64,000 nt of DNA, from assembly GCA_034769895.1 (NCBI GenBank), contig CM068372.1, forward strand, positions 436,546,958-436,610,957. Reading direction: 5' to 3'. The translations under genes were made by a program, and so were the position numbers. The notes beneath the pieces are model-generated. The model searched no databases. It was not told the origin of the DNA and saw only the letters and a list, made by a program, of their open reading frames with translations. This stretch comes from Magicicada septendecula. Lineage: Eukaryota > Arthropoda > Insecta > Hemiptera > Cicadidae. Below, piece by piece: positions 11,510-26,020 of the stretch. Each line of letters opens with the position of its first letter. Position 1 is the first letter of the stretch.

Positions 11510-14213
11510 CTTTTCGCTGCTCAAGACATAAGGAATTTGTATTATGTTTATATTTTCTGTCAACATATCGTATATACGGATGTCATACGTTACGTGCATT
11601 CATTAAAAAATATATTCCAAGTCCGCGTGTGACTGGTCAGTTCAAAGAAGGAAATTAATAAATTCCAACTCTTCGCTGCTCAAGACATAAGGAATTTGTA
11701 TTATGTTTATATTTTCTGTCAAGATATCGTATATACGGATGTCATACGTTACGTGCATTCTTTAAAAAATATATTCCAAGTCCGCGTGGCACTGGTCAGT
11801 TCAAAGAAGGAAATTAATAAATTCCAAATTTTCGCTGCTCAAGACATAAGGAATTTGTATTATGTTTATGTTTTCTGTCAAGATATCGTATATACGAATG
11901 TCATACGTTACGTGCAATCATTAAAAAATATATTCCAAGTCCGCGTGTCACTGGTCAGTTCAAAGAAGGAAATTAAGAAATTCCAACTTTTCGCTGCTCA
12001 AGACATAAGGAATATGTATTATGTTTATATTTTCTGTCAAGATATCGTATATACGGATGTCATACGTTACGTGCATTCTTTAAAAAATATATTCCAAGTC
12101 CACGTGTCACTTATCAGTTCAAAGAAAGAAATTAATAAATTCCAAATTTTCGCTGGTCAAGACATAAGGAATTTGTATTATGTTTATATTTTTTTTTGTC
12201 AAGATATCGTATATACGAATGTCATACGTTACGTGCATTCTTTAAAAAATATATTCCAAGTCTTCGTGTCACTGGTCAGTTCAAAGAAGGAAATTAAAAA
12301 ATTCCAACTTTTCGCTGCTCAAGACATTAGGAATTTGTATTAAGTTTATATTTTCTGTCAAGATATCGTATATACGGATGTCATACGTTACGTGCATTCT
12401 TTAAAAAATATATTCCAAGTCCGCGTGTCACTGGTCAGTTCAAAGAAGGAAATTAATAAATTCCAACTTTTCGCTGCTCAGACATAAAGAAGTTGTATTA
12501 TGTTTATATTTTCTGTCAAGATATCGTATATACGGATGTCATACGTTACGTGGATTCTTTAAAAAATATATTCCAAGTCCGCGTGTCACTGGTCAGTTCA
12601 AAGAAGGAAATTAATCAATTCCAACTTTTCGCTGCTCAAGACATAAGGAATTTGTATTATGTTTATATTTTCTGTCAACATATCGTATATACGGATGTCA
12701 TACGTTACGTGCATTCTTTAAAAAATATATTCCAAGTCCACGTGTCACTGGTCAGTTCAAAGAAAGAAATTAAAAAATTCCAACATTTCGCTGCTCAAGA
12801 AATAAGGAATTTGTATTATGTTTATATTTTCTGTCACGATATCGTATATAGGGATGTCATACGTTACGTGCATTCTTTAAAAAATATATTCCAAGTCCGC
12901 GTGTCACTGGTAAGTTCAAAGAAAGAAATTAATAAATTCCAACTTTTCGCTGCTCAAGACATAAGGAATTTGTATTATGTTTATATTTTCTGTCAAGATA
13001 TCGTATATACGGATGTCATACGTTACGTGCATTCATTAAAAAATATATTCCAAATCCGCGTGTCACTGGTAAGGTCAAAGAAGAAAATTAATAAATTCCA
13101 AATTTTCGCTGCTCAAGACATAAGGAATTTGTATTAAGTTTATATTTTCTGTCAAGATATCGTATATACGGATGTCATACGTTACGTGCATTCTTTAAAA
13201 AATATATTCCAAGTCCGCGTGTCACTGGTCAGTTCAAAGAAGGAAATTAGTAAATTCCAAATTTCGCTGCTCAAGACATAAGGAATTTGTATTATGTTTA
13301 TATTTTCTGTCAAGATATCGTATATACGAATGTCATACGTTACGTGGATTCATTAAAAAATATATTCCAAGTCCGCGTGTCACTGGTCAGTTCAAAGAAG
13401 GAAATGAACAAATTCCAACTTTTCGCTGCTCAAGACATAAGGAATTTGTATTAAGTTTATATTTTCTGTCAAGATATCGTATATACGAATGTCATACGTT
13501 ACGTGCATTCATTAAAAAATATATTCCAAGTCCGCGTGTCACTGGTCAGTTCAAAGAAGGAAATTAATCAATTCCAACTTTTCGCTGCTCAAGACATAAG
13601 GAATTTGTATTATGTTTATATTTTCTGTCAAGATATCGTATATACGGATGTCATACGTTACGTGCATTCTTTAAAAAATATATTACAAGTCCACGTGTCA
13701 CTGGTCAGTTCAAAGAAAGAAATTAAAAAATTCCAACATTTCGCTGCTCAAGACATAAGGAATTTGTATTATGTTTATATTTTCTGTCAAGATATCGTAT
13801 ATACGAATGTCATACGTTACGTGCATTCTTTAAAAAATATATTCCAAGTCTGCGTGTCACTGGTCAGTTCAAAGAAGGAAATTAAAAAATTCCAACATTT
13901 CGCTGCTCAAGACATTAGGAATTTGTATTAAGTTTATATTTTCTGTCAAGATATCGTATATACGGAAGTCATACGTTACGTGCATTCTTTAAAAAATATA
14001 TTCCAAGTCCGCGTGTCACTGGTCAGTTCAAAGAAGGAAATTAATAAATTCCAACATTTCGCTGCTCAAGACATAAAGAATTTGTATTATGTTTATATTT
14101 TCTGTCAAGATATCGTATATACGGATGTCATACGTTACGTGCATTCTTTAAAAAATATATTCCAAGTCCGCGTGTCACTGGTCAGTTCAAAGAAGGAAAT
14201 TAATATATTCCAA
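11510..14213 (+). repeat. 17-monomer HOR, copy 1 (2,704 bp)
   Basis: Diagnostic monomers recur exactly 2,704 bases later. The stops ending at 12,343, 13,137, 13,931 and 14,336 correspond to 15,047, 15,841, 16,635 and 17,040. The length equals 17 x 159 plus 1, explained by a nine-T monomer (+3, near 12,189), a 'gctcagacat' monomer (-1, near 12,477) and a 'tccaaatttcgc' monomer (-1, near 13,257). I noticed only scattered substitutions against copy 2, such as T at 12,264 where copy 2 has G at 14,968. That suggests recent amplification, but I did not count every difference. The phase chosen for the start is the break in similarity at about 11.5 kb. Confidence 0.9.
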
Positions 14214-16917
14214 CTTTTCGCTGCTCAAGACATAAGGAATTTGTATTATGTTTATATTTTCTGTCAACATATCGTATATACGGATGTCATACGTTACGTG
14301 CATTCATTAAAAAATATATTCCAAGTCCGCGTGTGACTGGTCAGTTCAAAGAAGGAAATTAATAAATTCCAACTCTTCGCTGCTCAAGACATAAGGAATT
14401 TGTATTATGTTTATATTTTCTGTCAAGATATCGTATATACGGATGTCATACGTTACGTGCATTCTTTAAAAAATATATTCCAAGTCCGCGTGGCACTGGT
14501 CAGTTCAAAGAAGGAAATTAATAAATTCCAAATTTTCGCTGCTCAAGACATAAGGAATTTGTATTATGTTTATGTTTTCTGTCAAGATATCGTATATACG
14601 AATGTCATACGTTACGTGCAATCATTAAAAAATATATTCCATGTCCGCGTGTCACTGGTCAGTTCAAAGAAGGAAATTAAGAAATTCCAACTTTTCGCTG
14701 CTCAAGACATAAGGAATATGTATTATGTTTATATTTTCTGTCAAGATATCGTATATACGGATGTCATACGTTACGTGCATTCTTTAAAAAATATATTCCA
14801 AGTCCACGTGTCACTTATCAGTTCAAAGAAAGAAATTAATAAATTCCAAATTTTCGCTGGTCAAGACATAAGGAATTTGTATTATGTTTATATTTTTTTT
14901 TGTCAAGATATCGTATATACGAATGTCATACGTTACGTGCATTCTTTAAAAAATATATTCCAAGTCTGCGTGTCACTGGTCAGTTCAAAGAAGGAAATTA
15001 AAAAATTCCAACTTTTCGCTGCTCAAGACATTAGGAATTTGTATTAAGTTTATATTTTCTGTCAAGATATCGTATATACGGATGTCATACGTTACGTGCA
15101 TTCTTTAAAAAATATATTCCAAGTCCGCGTGTCACTGGTCAGTTCAAAGAAGGAAATTAATAAATTCCAACTTTTCGCTGCTCAGACATAAAGAAGTTGT
15201 ATTATGTTTATATTTTCTGTCAAGATATCGTATATACGGATGTCATACGTTACGTGGATTCTTTAAAAAATATATTCCAAGTCCGCGTGTCACTGGTCAG
15301 TTCAAAGAAGGAAATTAATCAATTCCAACTTTTCGCTGCTCAAGACATAAGGAATTTGTATTATGTTTATATTTTCTGTCAACATATCGTATATACGGAT
15401 GTCATACGTTACGTGCATTCTTTAAAAAATATATTCCAAGTCCACGTGTCACTGGTCAGTTCAAAGAAAGAAATTAAAAAATTCCAACATTTCGCTGCTC
15501 AAGAAATAAGGAATTTGTATTATGTTTATATTTTCTGTCACGATATCGTATATAGGGATGTCATACGTTACGTGCATTCTTTAAAAAATATATTCCAAGT
15601 CCGCGTGTCACTGGTAAGTTCAAAGAAAGAAATTAATAAATTCCAACTTTTCGCTGCTCAAGACATAAGGAATTTGTATTATGTTTATATTTTCTGTCAA
15701 GATATCGTATATACGGATGTCATACGTTACGTGCATTCATTAAAAAATATATTCCAAATCCGCGTGTCACTGGTAAGGTCAAAGAAGAAAATTAATAAAT
15801 TCCAAATTTTCGCTGCTCAAGACATAAGGAATTTGTATTAAGTTTATATTTTCTGTCAAGATATCGTATATACGGATGTCATACGTTACGTGCATTCTTT
15901 AAAAAATATATTCCAAGTCCGCGTGTCACTGGTCAGTTCAAAGAAGGAAATTAGTAAATTCCAAATTTCGCTGCTCAAGACATAAGGAATTTGTATTATG
16001 TTTATATTTTCTGTCAAGATATCGTATATACGAATGTCATACGTTACGTGGATTCATTAAAAAATATATTCCAAGTCCGCGTGTCACTGGTCAGTTCAAA
16101 GAAGGAAATGAACAAATTCCAACTTTTCGCTGCTCAAGACATAAGGAATTTGTATTAAGTTTATATTTTCTGTCAAGATATCGTATATACGAATGTCATA
16201 CGTTACGTGCATTCATTAAAAAATATATTCCAAGTCCGCGTGTCACTGGTCAGTTCAAAGAAGGAAATTAATCAATTCCAACTTTTCGCTGCTCAAGACA
16301 TAAGGAATTTGTATTATGTTTATATTTTCTGTCAAGATATCGTATATACGGATGTCATACGTTACGTGCATTCTTTAAAAAATATATTACAAGTCCACGT
16401 GTCACTGGTCAGTTCAAAGAAAGAAATTAAAAAATTCCAACATTTCGCTGCTCAAGACATAAGGAATTTGTATTATGTTTATATTTTCTGTCAAGATATC
16501 GTATATACGAATGTCATACGTTACGTGCATTCTTTAAAAAATATATTCCAAGTCTGCGTGTCACTGGTCAGTTCAAAGAAGGAAATTAAAAAATTCCAAC
16601 ATTTCGCTGCTCAAGACATTAGGAATTTGTATTAAGTTTATATTTTCTGTCAAGATATCGTATATACGGAAGTCATACGTTACGTGCATTCTTTAAAAAA
16701 TATATTCCAAGTCCGCGTGTCACTGGTCAGTTCAAAGAAGGAAATTAATAAATTCCAACATTTCGCTGCTCAAGACATAAAGAATTTGTATTATGTTTAT
16801 ATTTTCTGTCAAGATATCGTATATACGGATGTCATACGTTACGTGCATTCTTTAAAAAATATATTCCAAGTCCGCGTGTCACTGGTCAGTTCAAAGAAGG
16901 AAATTAATATATTCCAA
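14214..16917 (+). repeat. 17-monomer HOR, copy 2 (2,704 bp)
   Basis: This is the middle copy of the HOR, bounded on both sides by copies in the same phase. It holds the same ordered set: the 'gtcaacatatcg' monomer with a TGA ending at 14,336 just inside its left edge, 'gtggcactgg' near 14,490, 'gtttatgttttctg' near 14,569, 'aggaatatgtatt' near 14,712, 'cacttatcag' near 14,812, nine T near 14,891, 'aatcaattcc' near 15,320, 'gtcacgatatcg' near 15,537, 'ggtaaggtcaaag' near 15,773, 'aaatgaacaaattcc' near 16,106 and 'attacaagtcc' near 16,386. A private T at 14,642 ('tccatgtccg') is absent from both neighbouring copies. Confidence 0.92.
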
Positions 16918-18023
16918 CTTTTCGCTGCTCAAGACATAAGGAATTTGTATTATGTTTATATTTTCTGTCAACATATCGTATATACGGATGTCATACGTTA
17001 CGTGCATTCATTAAAAAATATATTCCAAGTCCGCGTGTGACTGGTCAGTTCAAAGAAGGAAATTAATAAATTCCAACTCTTCGCTGCTCAAGACATAAGG
17101 AATTTGTATTATGTTTATATTTTCTGTCAAGATATCGTATATACGGATGTCATACGTTACGTGCATTCTTTAAAAAATATATTCCAAGTCCGCGTGGCAC
17201 TGGTCAGTTCAAAGAAGGAAATTAATAAATTCCAAATTTTCGCTGCTCAAGACATAAGGAATTTGTATTATGTTTATGTTTTCTGTCAAGATATCGTATA
17301 TACGAATGTCATACGTTACGTGCAATCATTAAAAAATATATTCCAAGTCCGCGTGTCACTGGTCAGTTCAAAGAAGGAAATTAAGAAATTCCAACTTTTC
17401 GCTGCTCAAGACATAAGGAATATGTATTATGTTTATATTTTCTGTCAAGATATCGTATATACGGATGTCATACGTTACGTGCATTCTTTAAAAAATATAT
17501 TCCAAGTCCACGTGTCACTTATCAGTTCAAAGAAAGAAATTAATAAATTCCAAATTTTCGCTGGTCAAGACATAAGGAATTTGTATTATGTTTATATTTT
17601 TTTTTGTCAAGATATCGTATATACGAATGTCATACGTTACGTGCATTCTTTAAAAAATATATTCCAAGTCTGCGTGTCACTGGTCAGTTCAAAGAAGGAA
17701 ATTAAAAAATTCCAACTTTTCGCTGCTCAAGACATTAGGAATTTGTATTAAGTTTATATTTTCTGTCAAGATATCGTATATACGGATGTCATACGTTACG
17801 TGCATTCTTTAAAAAATATATTCCAAGTCCGCGTGTCACTGGTCAGTTCAAAGAAGGAAATTAATAAATTCCAACTTTTCGCTGCTCAGACATAAAGAAG
17901 TTGTATTATGTTTATATTTTCTGTCAAGATATCGTATATACGGATGTCATATGTTACGTGGATTCTTTAAAAAATATATTCCAAGTCCGCGTGTCACTGG
18001 TCAGTTCAAAGAAGGAAATTAAT
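16918..18023 (+). repeat. 17-monomer HOR, copy 3 (partial, about 7 monomers)
   Basis: The match to copies 1 and 2 continues at offsets of 2,704 and 5,408 through the stop ending at 17,751 and the -1 bp monomer near 17,886. It ends at about 18,024, where this copy has 'aataaattcc' and the others have 'aatcaattcc'. After that the +2 cassette (18,070) follows in place of the expected 'gtcaacatatcg' monomer. A private change 'gtcatatgttacg' lies near 17,948. The run of identical-phase HOR copies stops here in the window. Confidence 0.85.
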
Positions 18024-21000
18024 AAATTCCAACTTTTCGCTGCTCAAAACATAAGGAATTTGTATTATGTTTTTATATTTTCTGTCAACATATCGTATAT
18101 ACGGATGTCATACGTTACGTGCATTCATTAAAAAATATATTCCAAGTCCGCGTGTCACTGGTCAGTTCAAAGAAGGAAATTAATAAATTCCAACTCTTCA
18201 CTACTCAAGACATAAGGAATTTGTATTATGTTTATATTTTCTGTCAAGATATCGTATATACGGATGTCATACGTTACGTGCATTCTTTAAAAAATATATT
18301 CAAAGTCCGCGTGTCACTGGTCAGTTCAAAGAAGGAAATTAATTTATTCCAAATTTCGCTGCTCAAGACATAAGGAATTTGTATTATGTTTATATTTTCT
18401 GTAAAGATATCGTATATACGAATGTCATACGTTACGTGCATTCATTAAAAAATATATTCCAAGTCCGCGTGTCACTGGTCAGTTCAAAGAAGGAAATTAA
18501 TCAATTCCAACTTTTCGCTGCTCAAGACATAAGGAATTTGTATTATGTTTATATTTTCTGTCAAGATATCGTATATACGGATGTCATACGTTACGTGCAT
18601 TCTTTAAAAAATATATTCCAAGTCCACGTGTCACTTGTCAGTTCAAAGAAAGAAATTTAAAAATTCCAACATTTCGCTGCTCAAGAAATAAGGAATTTGT
18701 ATTATGTTTATATTTTCTGTCAAGATATCGTATATAGGGATGTCATACGTTACGTGCATTCTTTAAAAAATATATTCCAAGTCCGCGTGTCACTGGTCAG
18801 TTCAAAGAAAGAAATTAATAAATTCCAACTTTTCGCTGCTCAAGACATAAGGAATTTGTATTATGTTTATATTTTCTGTCAAGATATCGTATATACGGAT
18901 GTCATACTTTACGTGCATTCATTAAAAGATATATTCCAAATCCGCGTGTCACTGGTAAGTTCAAAGAAGAAAATTAATAAATTCCAAATTTTCGCTGCTC
19001 AAGACATAAGGAATTTGTATTAAGTTTATATTTTCTGTCAAGATATCGTATATACGGATGTCATACGTTACGTGCATTCTTTAAAAAATATATTCCAAGT
19101 CCGCGTGTCACTGGTCAGTTCAAAGAAGGAAATTAGTAAATTCCAAATTTCGCTGCTCAAGACATAAGGAATTTGTATTATGTTTATATTTTCTGTCAAG
19201 ATATCGTATATACGAATGTCATACGTTACGTGGATTCATTAAAAAATATATTCCAAGTCCGCGTGTCACTGGTCAGTTCAAAGAAGGAAATGAACAAATT
19301 CCAAATTTTCGCTGCTCAAGACATAAGGAATTTGTATTAAGTTTATATTTTCTGTCAAGATATCGTATATACGAATGTTATACGTTACGTGCATTCATTA
19401 AAAAATATATTCCAAGTCCGCGTGTCACTGGTCAGTTCAAAGAAGGAAATTAATCAATTCCAACTTTTCGCTGCTCAAGACATAAGGAATTTGTATTATG
19501 TTTATATTTTCTGTCAAGATATCGTATATACGGATGTCATACGTTACGTGCATTCTTTAAAAAATATATTCCAAGTCCACGTGTCACTGGTCAGTTCAAA
19601 GAAAGAAATTAAAAAATTCCAACATTTCGCTGCTCAAGACATAAGGAATTTGTATTATGTTTATATTTTCTGTCAAGATATCGTATATACGAATGTCATA
19701 CGTTACGTGCATTCATTAAAAAATATATTCCAAGTCCGCGTGTCACTGGTCAGTTCAAAGAAGGAAATTAATAAATTCCAACATTTCGCTGCTCAAGACA
19801 AAAGGAATTTGTATTATGTTTATATTTTCTGTCAAGGTATCGTATATACGAATGTCATACGTTACGTGCATTCATTAAAAAATATATTCCAAGTCCGCGT
19901 GTCACTGGTCAGTTCAAAGAAGGAAATTAATAAATTCCAAATTTTCGCTGCTCAAGACATAAGGAATTTGTATTATGTTTATTTTTTCTGTCAAGATATC
20001 GTATATACGAATGTCATACGTTACGTGCATTCTTTAAAAAATATATTCCAAGTGCGCGTGTCACTGGTCAGTTCAAAAAGGAAATTAATAAATTCCAACT
20101 TTTCGCTGCTCAAGACATAAAGAATTTGTATTATGTTTATATTTTCTGTCAAGATATCGTATATACGGATGTCATACGTTACGTGCATTCTTTAAAAAAT
20201 ATATTCCAAGTCCGCGTGTCACTGGTCAGTTCAAAGAAGGAAATTAATAAATTCCAACTTTTCGCTGCTCAAGACATAAGGAATTTGTATTATGTTTATA
20301 TTTTCTGTCAACATATCGTATATACGGATGTCATACGTTACGTGCATTCATTAAAAAATATATTCCAAGTCCGCTTGTGACTGGTCAGTTCAAAGAAGGA
20401 AATTAATAAATTCCAACTCTTCGCTGCTCAAGACATAAGGAATTTGTATTATGTTTATATTTTCTGTCAAGATATCGTATATACGGATGTCATACGTTAT
20501 GTGCATTCTTTAAAAAATATATTCCAAGTCCGCGTGGCACTGGTCAGTTCAAAGAAGGAAATTAATAAATTCCAAATTTTCGCTGCTCAAGACATAAGGA
20601 ATTTGTATTATGTTTATATTTTCTGTCAAGATATCGTATATACGGATGTCATACGTTACGTGCATTCTTTAAAAAATATATTCCAAGTCCACGTGTCACT
20701 TATCAGTTCAAAGAAAGAAATTAATAAATTCCAAATTTTCGCTGGTCAAGACATAAGGAATTTGTATTATGTTTATATTTTTTTTTATCAAGATATCGTA
20801 TATACGAATGTCATACGTTACGTGCATTCTTTAAAAAATATATTCCAAGTCTGCGTGTCACTGGTCAGTTCAAAGAAGGAAATTAAAAAATTCCAACTTT
20901 TCGCTGCTCAGACATAAAGAAGTTGTATTATGTTTATGTTTTCTGTCAAGATATCGTATATACGAATGTCATACGTTACGTGCAATCATTAAAAAATATA

Positions 21001-21549
21001 TTCCAAGTCCGCGTGTCACTGGTCAGTTCAAAGAAGGAAATTAAGAAATTCCAACTTTTCGCTGCTCAAGACATAAGGAATATGTATTATGTTTATATTT
21101 TCTGTCAAGATATCGTATATACGGATGTCATACGTTACGTGCATTCTTTAAAAAATATATTCCAAATCCACGTGTCACTTATCAGTTCAAAGAAAGAAAT
21201 TAATAAATTCCAAATTTTCGCTGGTCAAGACATAAGGAATTTGTATTATGTTTATATTTTTTTTTGTCAAGATATCGTATATACGAATGTCATACGTTAC
21301 GTGCATTCTTTAAAAAATATATTCCAAGTCTGCGTGTCACTGGTCAGTTCAAAGAAGGAAATTAAAAAATTCCAACTTTTCGCTGCTCAAGACATTAGGA
21401 ATTTGTATTAAGTTTATATTTTCTGTCAAGATATCGTATATACGGATGTCATACGTTACGTGCATTCTTTAAAAAATATATTCCAAGTCCGCGTGTCACT
21501 GGTCAGTTCAAAGAAGGAAATTAATAAATTCCAACTTTTCGCTGCTCAG
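18024..21549 (+). repeat. Satellite segment; first copy of a 3,182-bp (20-monomer) period, with an internal trimer duplication
   Basis: The part at about 18,368-19,690 recurs at 21,550-22,872 with an offset of 3,182 (20 x 159 plus 2). Inside, 19.7-20.4 kb resembles 5.7-6.4 kb at an offset of 14,000, with a private 1-bp loss 'ttcaaaaaggaaatt' near 20,075. The 'ccacgtgtcacttatcag' monomer with its nine-T and 'caagtctgcg' neighbours occurs at about 20,690 and again 479 bases later at 21,170, a three-monomer duplication. In the left copy the T run reads 'ttttttttatcaag' (about 20,778). A 'gaaatttaaaaattcc' change near 18,652 creates a TAA in the otherwise open frame. No non-satellite sequence is seen. 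Confidence 0.8.
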
Positions 21550-24500
21550 ACATAAGGAATTTGTATTATGTTTATATTTTCTGTAAAGGTATCGTATATA
21601 CGAATGTCATACGTTACGTGCATTCATTAAAAAATATATTCCAAGTCCACGTGTCACTGGTCAGTTCAAAGAAGGAAATTAATCAATTCCAACTTTTCGC
21701 TGCTCAAGACATAAGGAATTTGTATTATGTTTATATTTTCTGTCAAGATATCGTATATACGGATGTCATACGTTACGTGCATTCTTTAAAAAATATATTC
21801 CAAGTCCACGTGTCACTGGTCAGTTCAAAGAAAGAAATTAAAAAATTCCAACATTTCGCTGCTCAAGAAATAAGGAATTTGTATTTTGTTTATATTTTCT
21901 GTCAAGATATCGTATATAGGGATGTCATACGTTACGTGCATTCTTTAAAAAATATATTCCAAGTCCGCGTGTCACTGGTCAGTTCAAAGAAAGAAATTAA
22001 TAAATTCCAAATTTTCGCTGCTCAAGACATAAGGAATTTGTATTATGTTTATATTTTCTGTCAAGATATCGTATATACGGATGTCATACGTTACGTGCAT
22101 TCATTAAAAAATATATTCCAAATCCGCGTGTCACTGGTAAGTTCAAAGAAGAAAATTAATAAATTCCAAATTTTCGCTGCTCAAGACATAAGGAATTTGT
22201 ATTAAGTTTATATTTTCTGTCAAGATATCGTATATACGGATGTCATACGTTACGTGCATTCTTTAAAAAATATATTCCAAGTCCGCGTGTCACTGGTCAG
22301 TTCAAAGAAGGAAATTAGTAAATTCCAAATTTCGGTGCTCAAGACATAAGGAATTTGTATTATGTTTATATTTTCTGTCAAGATATCGTATATACGAATG
22401 TCATACGTTACGTGGATTCATTAAAAAATATATTCCAAGTCCGCGTGTCACTGGTCAGTTCAAAGAAGGAAATGAACAAATTCCAACTTTTCGCTGCTCA
22501 AGACATAAGGAATTTGTATTAAGTTTATATTTTCTGTCAAGATATCGTATATACGAATGTCATACGTTACGTGCATTCATTAAAAAATATATTCCAAGTC
22601 CGCGTGTCACTGGTCAGTTCAAAGAAGGAAATTAATCAATTCCAACTTTTCGCTGCTCAAGACATAAGGAATTTGTATTATGTTTATATTTTCTGTCAAG
22701 ATATCGTATATACGGATGTCATACGTTACGTGCATTCTTTAAAAAATATATTCCAAGTCCACGTGTCACTGGTCAGTTCAAAGAAAGAAATTAAAAAATT
22801 CCAACATTTCGCTGCTCAAGACATAAGGAATTTGTATTATGTTTATATTTTCTGTCAAGATATCGTATATACGGATGTCATACGTTACGTGCATTCTTTA
22901 AAAAATATATTCCAAGTCCGCGTGTCACTGGTCAGTTCAAAGAAGGAAATTAATAAATTCCAACTTTTCGCTGCTCAAGACAAAAGGAATTTGTATTATG
23001 TTTATATTTTCTGTCAACATATCGTATATACGGATGTCATACGTTACGTGCATTCATTAGAAAATATATTCCAAGTCCGCGTGTGACTGGTCAGTTCAAA
23101 GAAGGAAATTAATAAATTCCAAATCTTCGCTGCTCAAGACATAAGGAATTTGTATTATGTTTATATTTTCTGTCAAGATATCGTATATACGGATGTCATA
23201 CGTTACGTGCATTCTTTAAAAAATATATTCCAAGTCCGCGTGGCACTGGTCAGTTCAAAGAAGGAAATTAATAAATTCCAAATTTTCGCTGCTCAAGACA
23301 TAAGGAATTTGTATTATGTTTATATTTTCTGTCAAGATATCGTATATACGAATGTCATACGTTACGTGCAATCATTAAAAAATATATTCCAAGCCCGCGT
23401 GTCACTGGTCAGTTCAAAGAAGGAAATTAAGAAATTCCAAATTTTCGCTGCTCAAGACATAAGGAATTTGTATTATGTTTATATTTTCTGTCAAGATATC
23501 GTATATACGGATGTCATACGTTACGTGCATTCTTTAAAAAATATATTCCAAGTCCGCGTGTCACTGGTCAGTTCAAAGAAGGAAATTAATAAATTCCAAA
23601 TTTCGCTGCTCAAGACATAAGGAATTTGTATTATGTTTATAATTTCTTTCAAGATATCGTATATACGAATGTCATACGTTACGTGCATTCTTTAAAAAAT
23701 ATATTCCCAGTCCGCGTGGCACTGGTCAGTTCAAAGTAGGAAATTAATAAATTCCAAATTTTCGCTGCTCAAGATATAAGGGATTTGTATTATGTTTATA
23801 TTTTCTGTCAAGATATCGTATATACGAATGTCATACGTTACGTGCAATCATTAAAAAATATATTCCAAGTCCGTGTGTCACTGGTCAGTTCAAAGAAGGA
23901 AATTAAGAAATTCCAAATTTTCGCTGCTCAAGACATAAGGAATTTGTATTATGTTTATATTTTCTGTCAAGATATCGTATATACGGATGTCATACGTTAC
24001 GTGCATTCTTTAAAAAATATATTCCAAGTCCACGTGTCACTGGTCAGTTCAAGGAAAGAAATTAATAAATTCCAAATTTTCGCTGGTCAAGACATAAGGA
24101 ATTTGTATTATGTTTATATTTTCTGTCAAGATATCGTATATACGAATGTCATACGTTACGTGCATTCTTTAAAAGATATATTCCAAGTCCGCTTGTCACT
24201 GGTCAGTTCAAAGAAAGAAATTAATACATACCAACATTTCGCTGCTCAAGACATAAGGAATTTGTATTAAGTTTATATTTTCTGTCAAGATATCGTATAT
24301 ACGGATGTCATACGTTACGTGCATTCTTTAAAAAATATATTCCAAGTCCGGGTGTCACTGGTCAGTTCAAAGAAGGAAATGAATAAACTCCAACTTTTCG
24401 CTGCTCAAGACATAAGGAATTTGTATTATGTTTATATTTTCTGTCAAGATATCGTATATACGGATGTCATACGTTACGTGCATTCTTTAAAAAATATATT

Positions 24501-26020
24501 CCAAGTCCGCGTGTCACTGGTCAGTTCAAAGAAGGAAATTAATAAATTCCAACATTTCACTGCTCAAGACATAAGGAATTTGTATTATGTTTATATTTTC
24601 TGTCAAGATATCGTATATACGAATGTCATACGTTACGTGGATTCATTAAAAAATATATTCCAAGTCCGCGTGTCACTGGTCAGTTCAAAGAAGGAAATGA
24701 ACAAATTCCAACTTTTCGCTGCTCAAGACATAAGGAATTTGTATTAAGTTTATATTTTCTGTCAAGATATCGTATATACGAATGTCATACGTTACGTGCA
24801 TTCATTAAAAAATATATTCCAAGTCCGCGTGTCACTGGTCAGTTCAAAGAAGGAAATTAATCAATTCCAAATTTTCGCTGCTCAAGACATAAGGAATTTG
24901 TATTATGTTTATATTTTCTGTCAAGATATCGTATATACGGATGTCATACGTTACGTGCATTCTTTAAAAAATATATTCCAAGTCCACGTGTCACTGGTCA
25001 GTTCAAAGAAAGAAATTAAAAAATTCCAACATTTCGCTGCTCAAGACATAAGGAATTTGTATTATGTTTATATTTTCTGTCAAGATATCGTATATACGAA
25101 TGTCATACGTTACGTGCATTCTTTAAAAAATATATTCCAAGTCCGCGTGTCACTGGTCAGTTCAAAGAAGGAAATTAATAAATTCCAACTTTTCGCTGCT
25201 CAAGACATAAGGAATTTGTATTATGTTTATATTTTCTGTCAACATATCATATATACGGATGTCATACGTTACGTGCATTCATTAAAAAATATATTCCAAG
25301 TCCGCGTGTGACTGGTCAGTTCAAAGAAGGAAATTAATAAATTCCAACTCTTCGCTGCTCAAGACATAAGGAATTTGTATTATGTTTATATTTTCTGTCA
25401 AGATATCGTATATACGGATGTCATACGTTCCGTGCATTCTTTAAAAAATATATTCCAAGTTCGCGTGGCACTGGTCAGTTCAAAGAAGGAAATTAATAAA
25501 TTCCAAATTTTCGCTGCTCAAGACATAAGGAATTTGTATTATGTTTATATTTTCTGTCAAGATATCGTATATACGAATGTCATACGTTACGTGCAATCAT
25601 TAAAAAATATATTCCAAGTCTGCGTGTCACTGGTCAGTTCAAAGAAGGAAATTAAGAAATTCCAACATTACGCTGCTCAAGACATAAGGAATTTGTATTA
25701 TGTTTATATTTTCTGTCAAGATATCGTATAAACGGATGTCATACGTTACGAGCATTCTTTAAAAAATATATTCCAAGTCCACGTGTCACTGGTCAGTTCA
25801 AAGAAAGAAATTAATAAATTCCAAATTTTCGCTGCTCAAGACGTAAGGAATTTGTATTATGTTTATATTTTTTTTTGTCAAGATATCGTATATACGAATG
25901 TCATACGTTACGTGCATTCTTTAAAAAATATATTCCAAGTCTGCGTGTCACTGGTCAGTTCAAAGAAGGAAATTAAAAAATTCCAACTTTTCGCTGCTCA
26001 AGACATTAGGAATTTGTATT
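21550..26020 (+). repeat. Satellite segment; second part of the 3,182-bp period, then mixed monomers
   Basis: About 21,550-22,872 repeats 18,368-19,690. The rest (22.9-26.0 kb) is a mixture of monomer types without a clean local period. The order 'aatcaattcc', 'ccacgtgtcac', 'gtcaacatatcatatatacg', TGA, 'catacgttccgtgc' at 24.80-25.50 kb recurs almost unchanged at 28.94-29.65 kb, an offset of 4,143. The trimer near 23.31-23.62 kb reappears near 23.79-24.10 kb at an offset of about 475. Between these two lies an unusually divergent monomer (about 23,620-23,780). A 'gtataaacgg' variant, which interrupts the usual palindrome, is at about 25,726. Confidence 0.75.
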
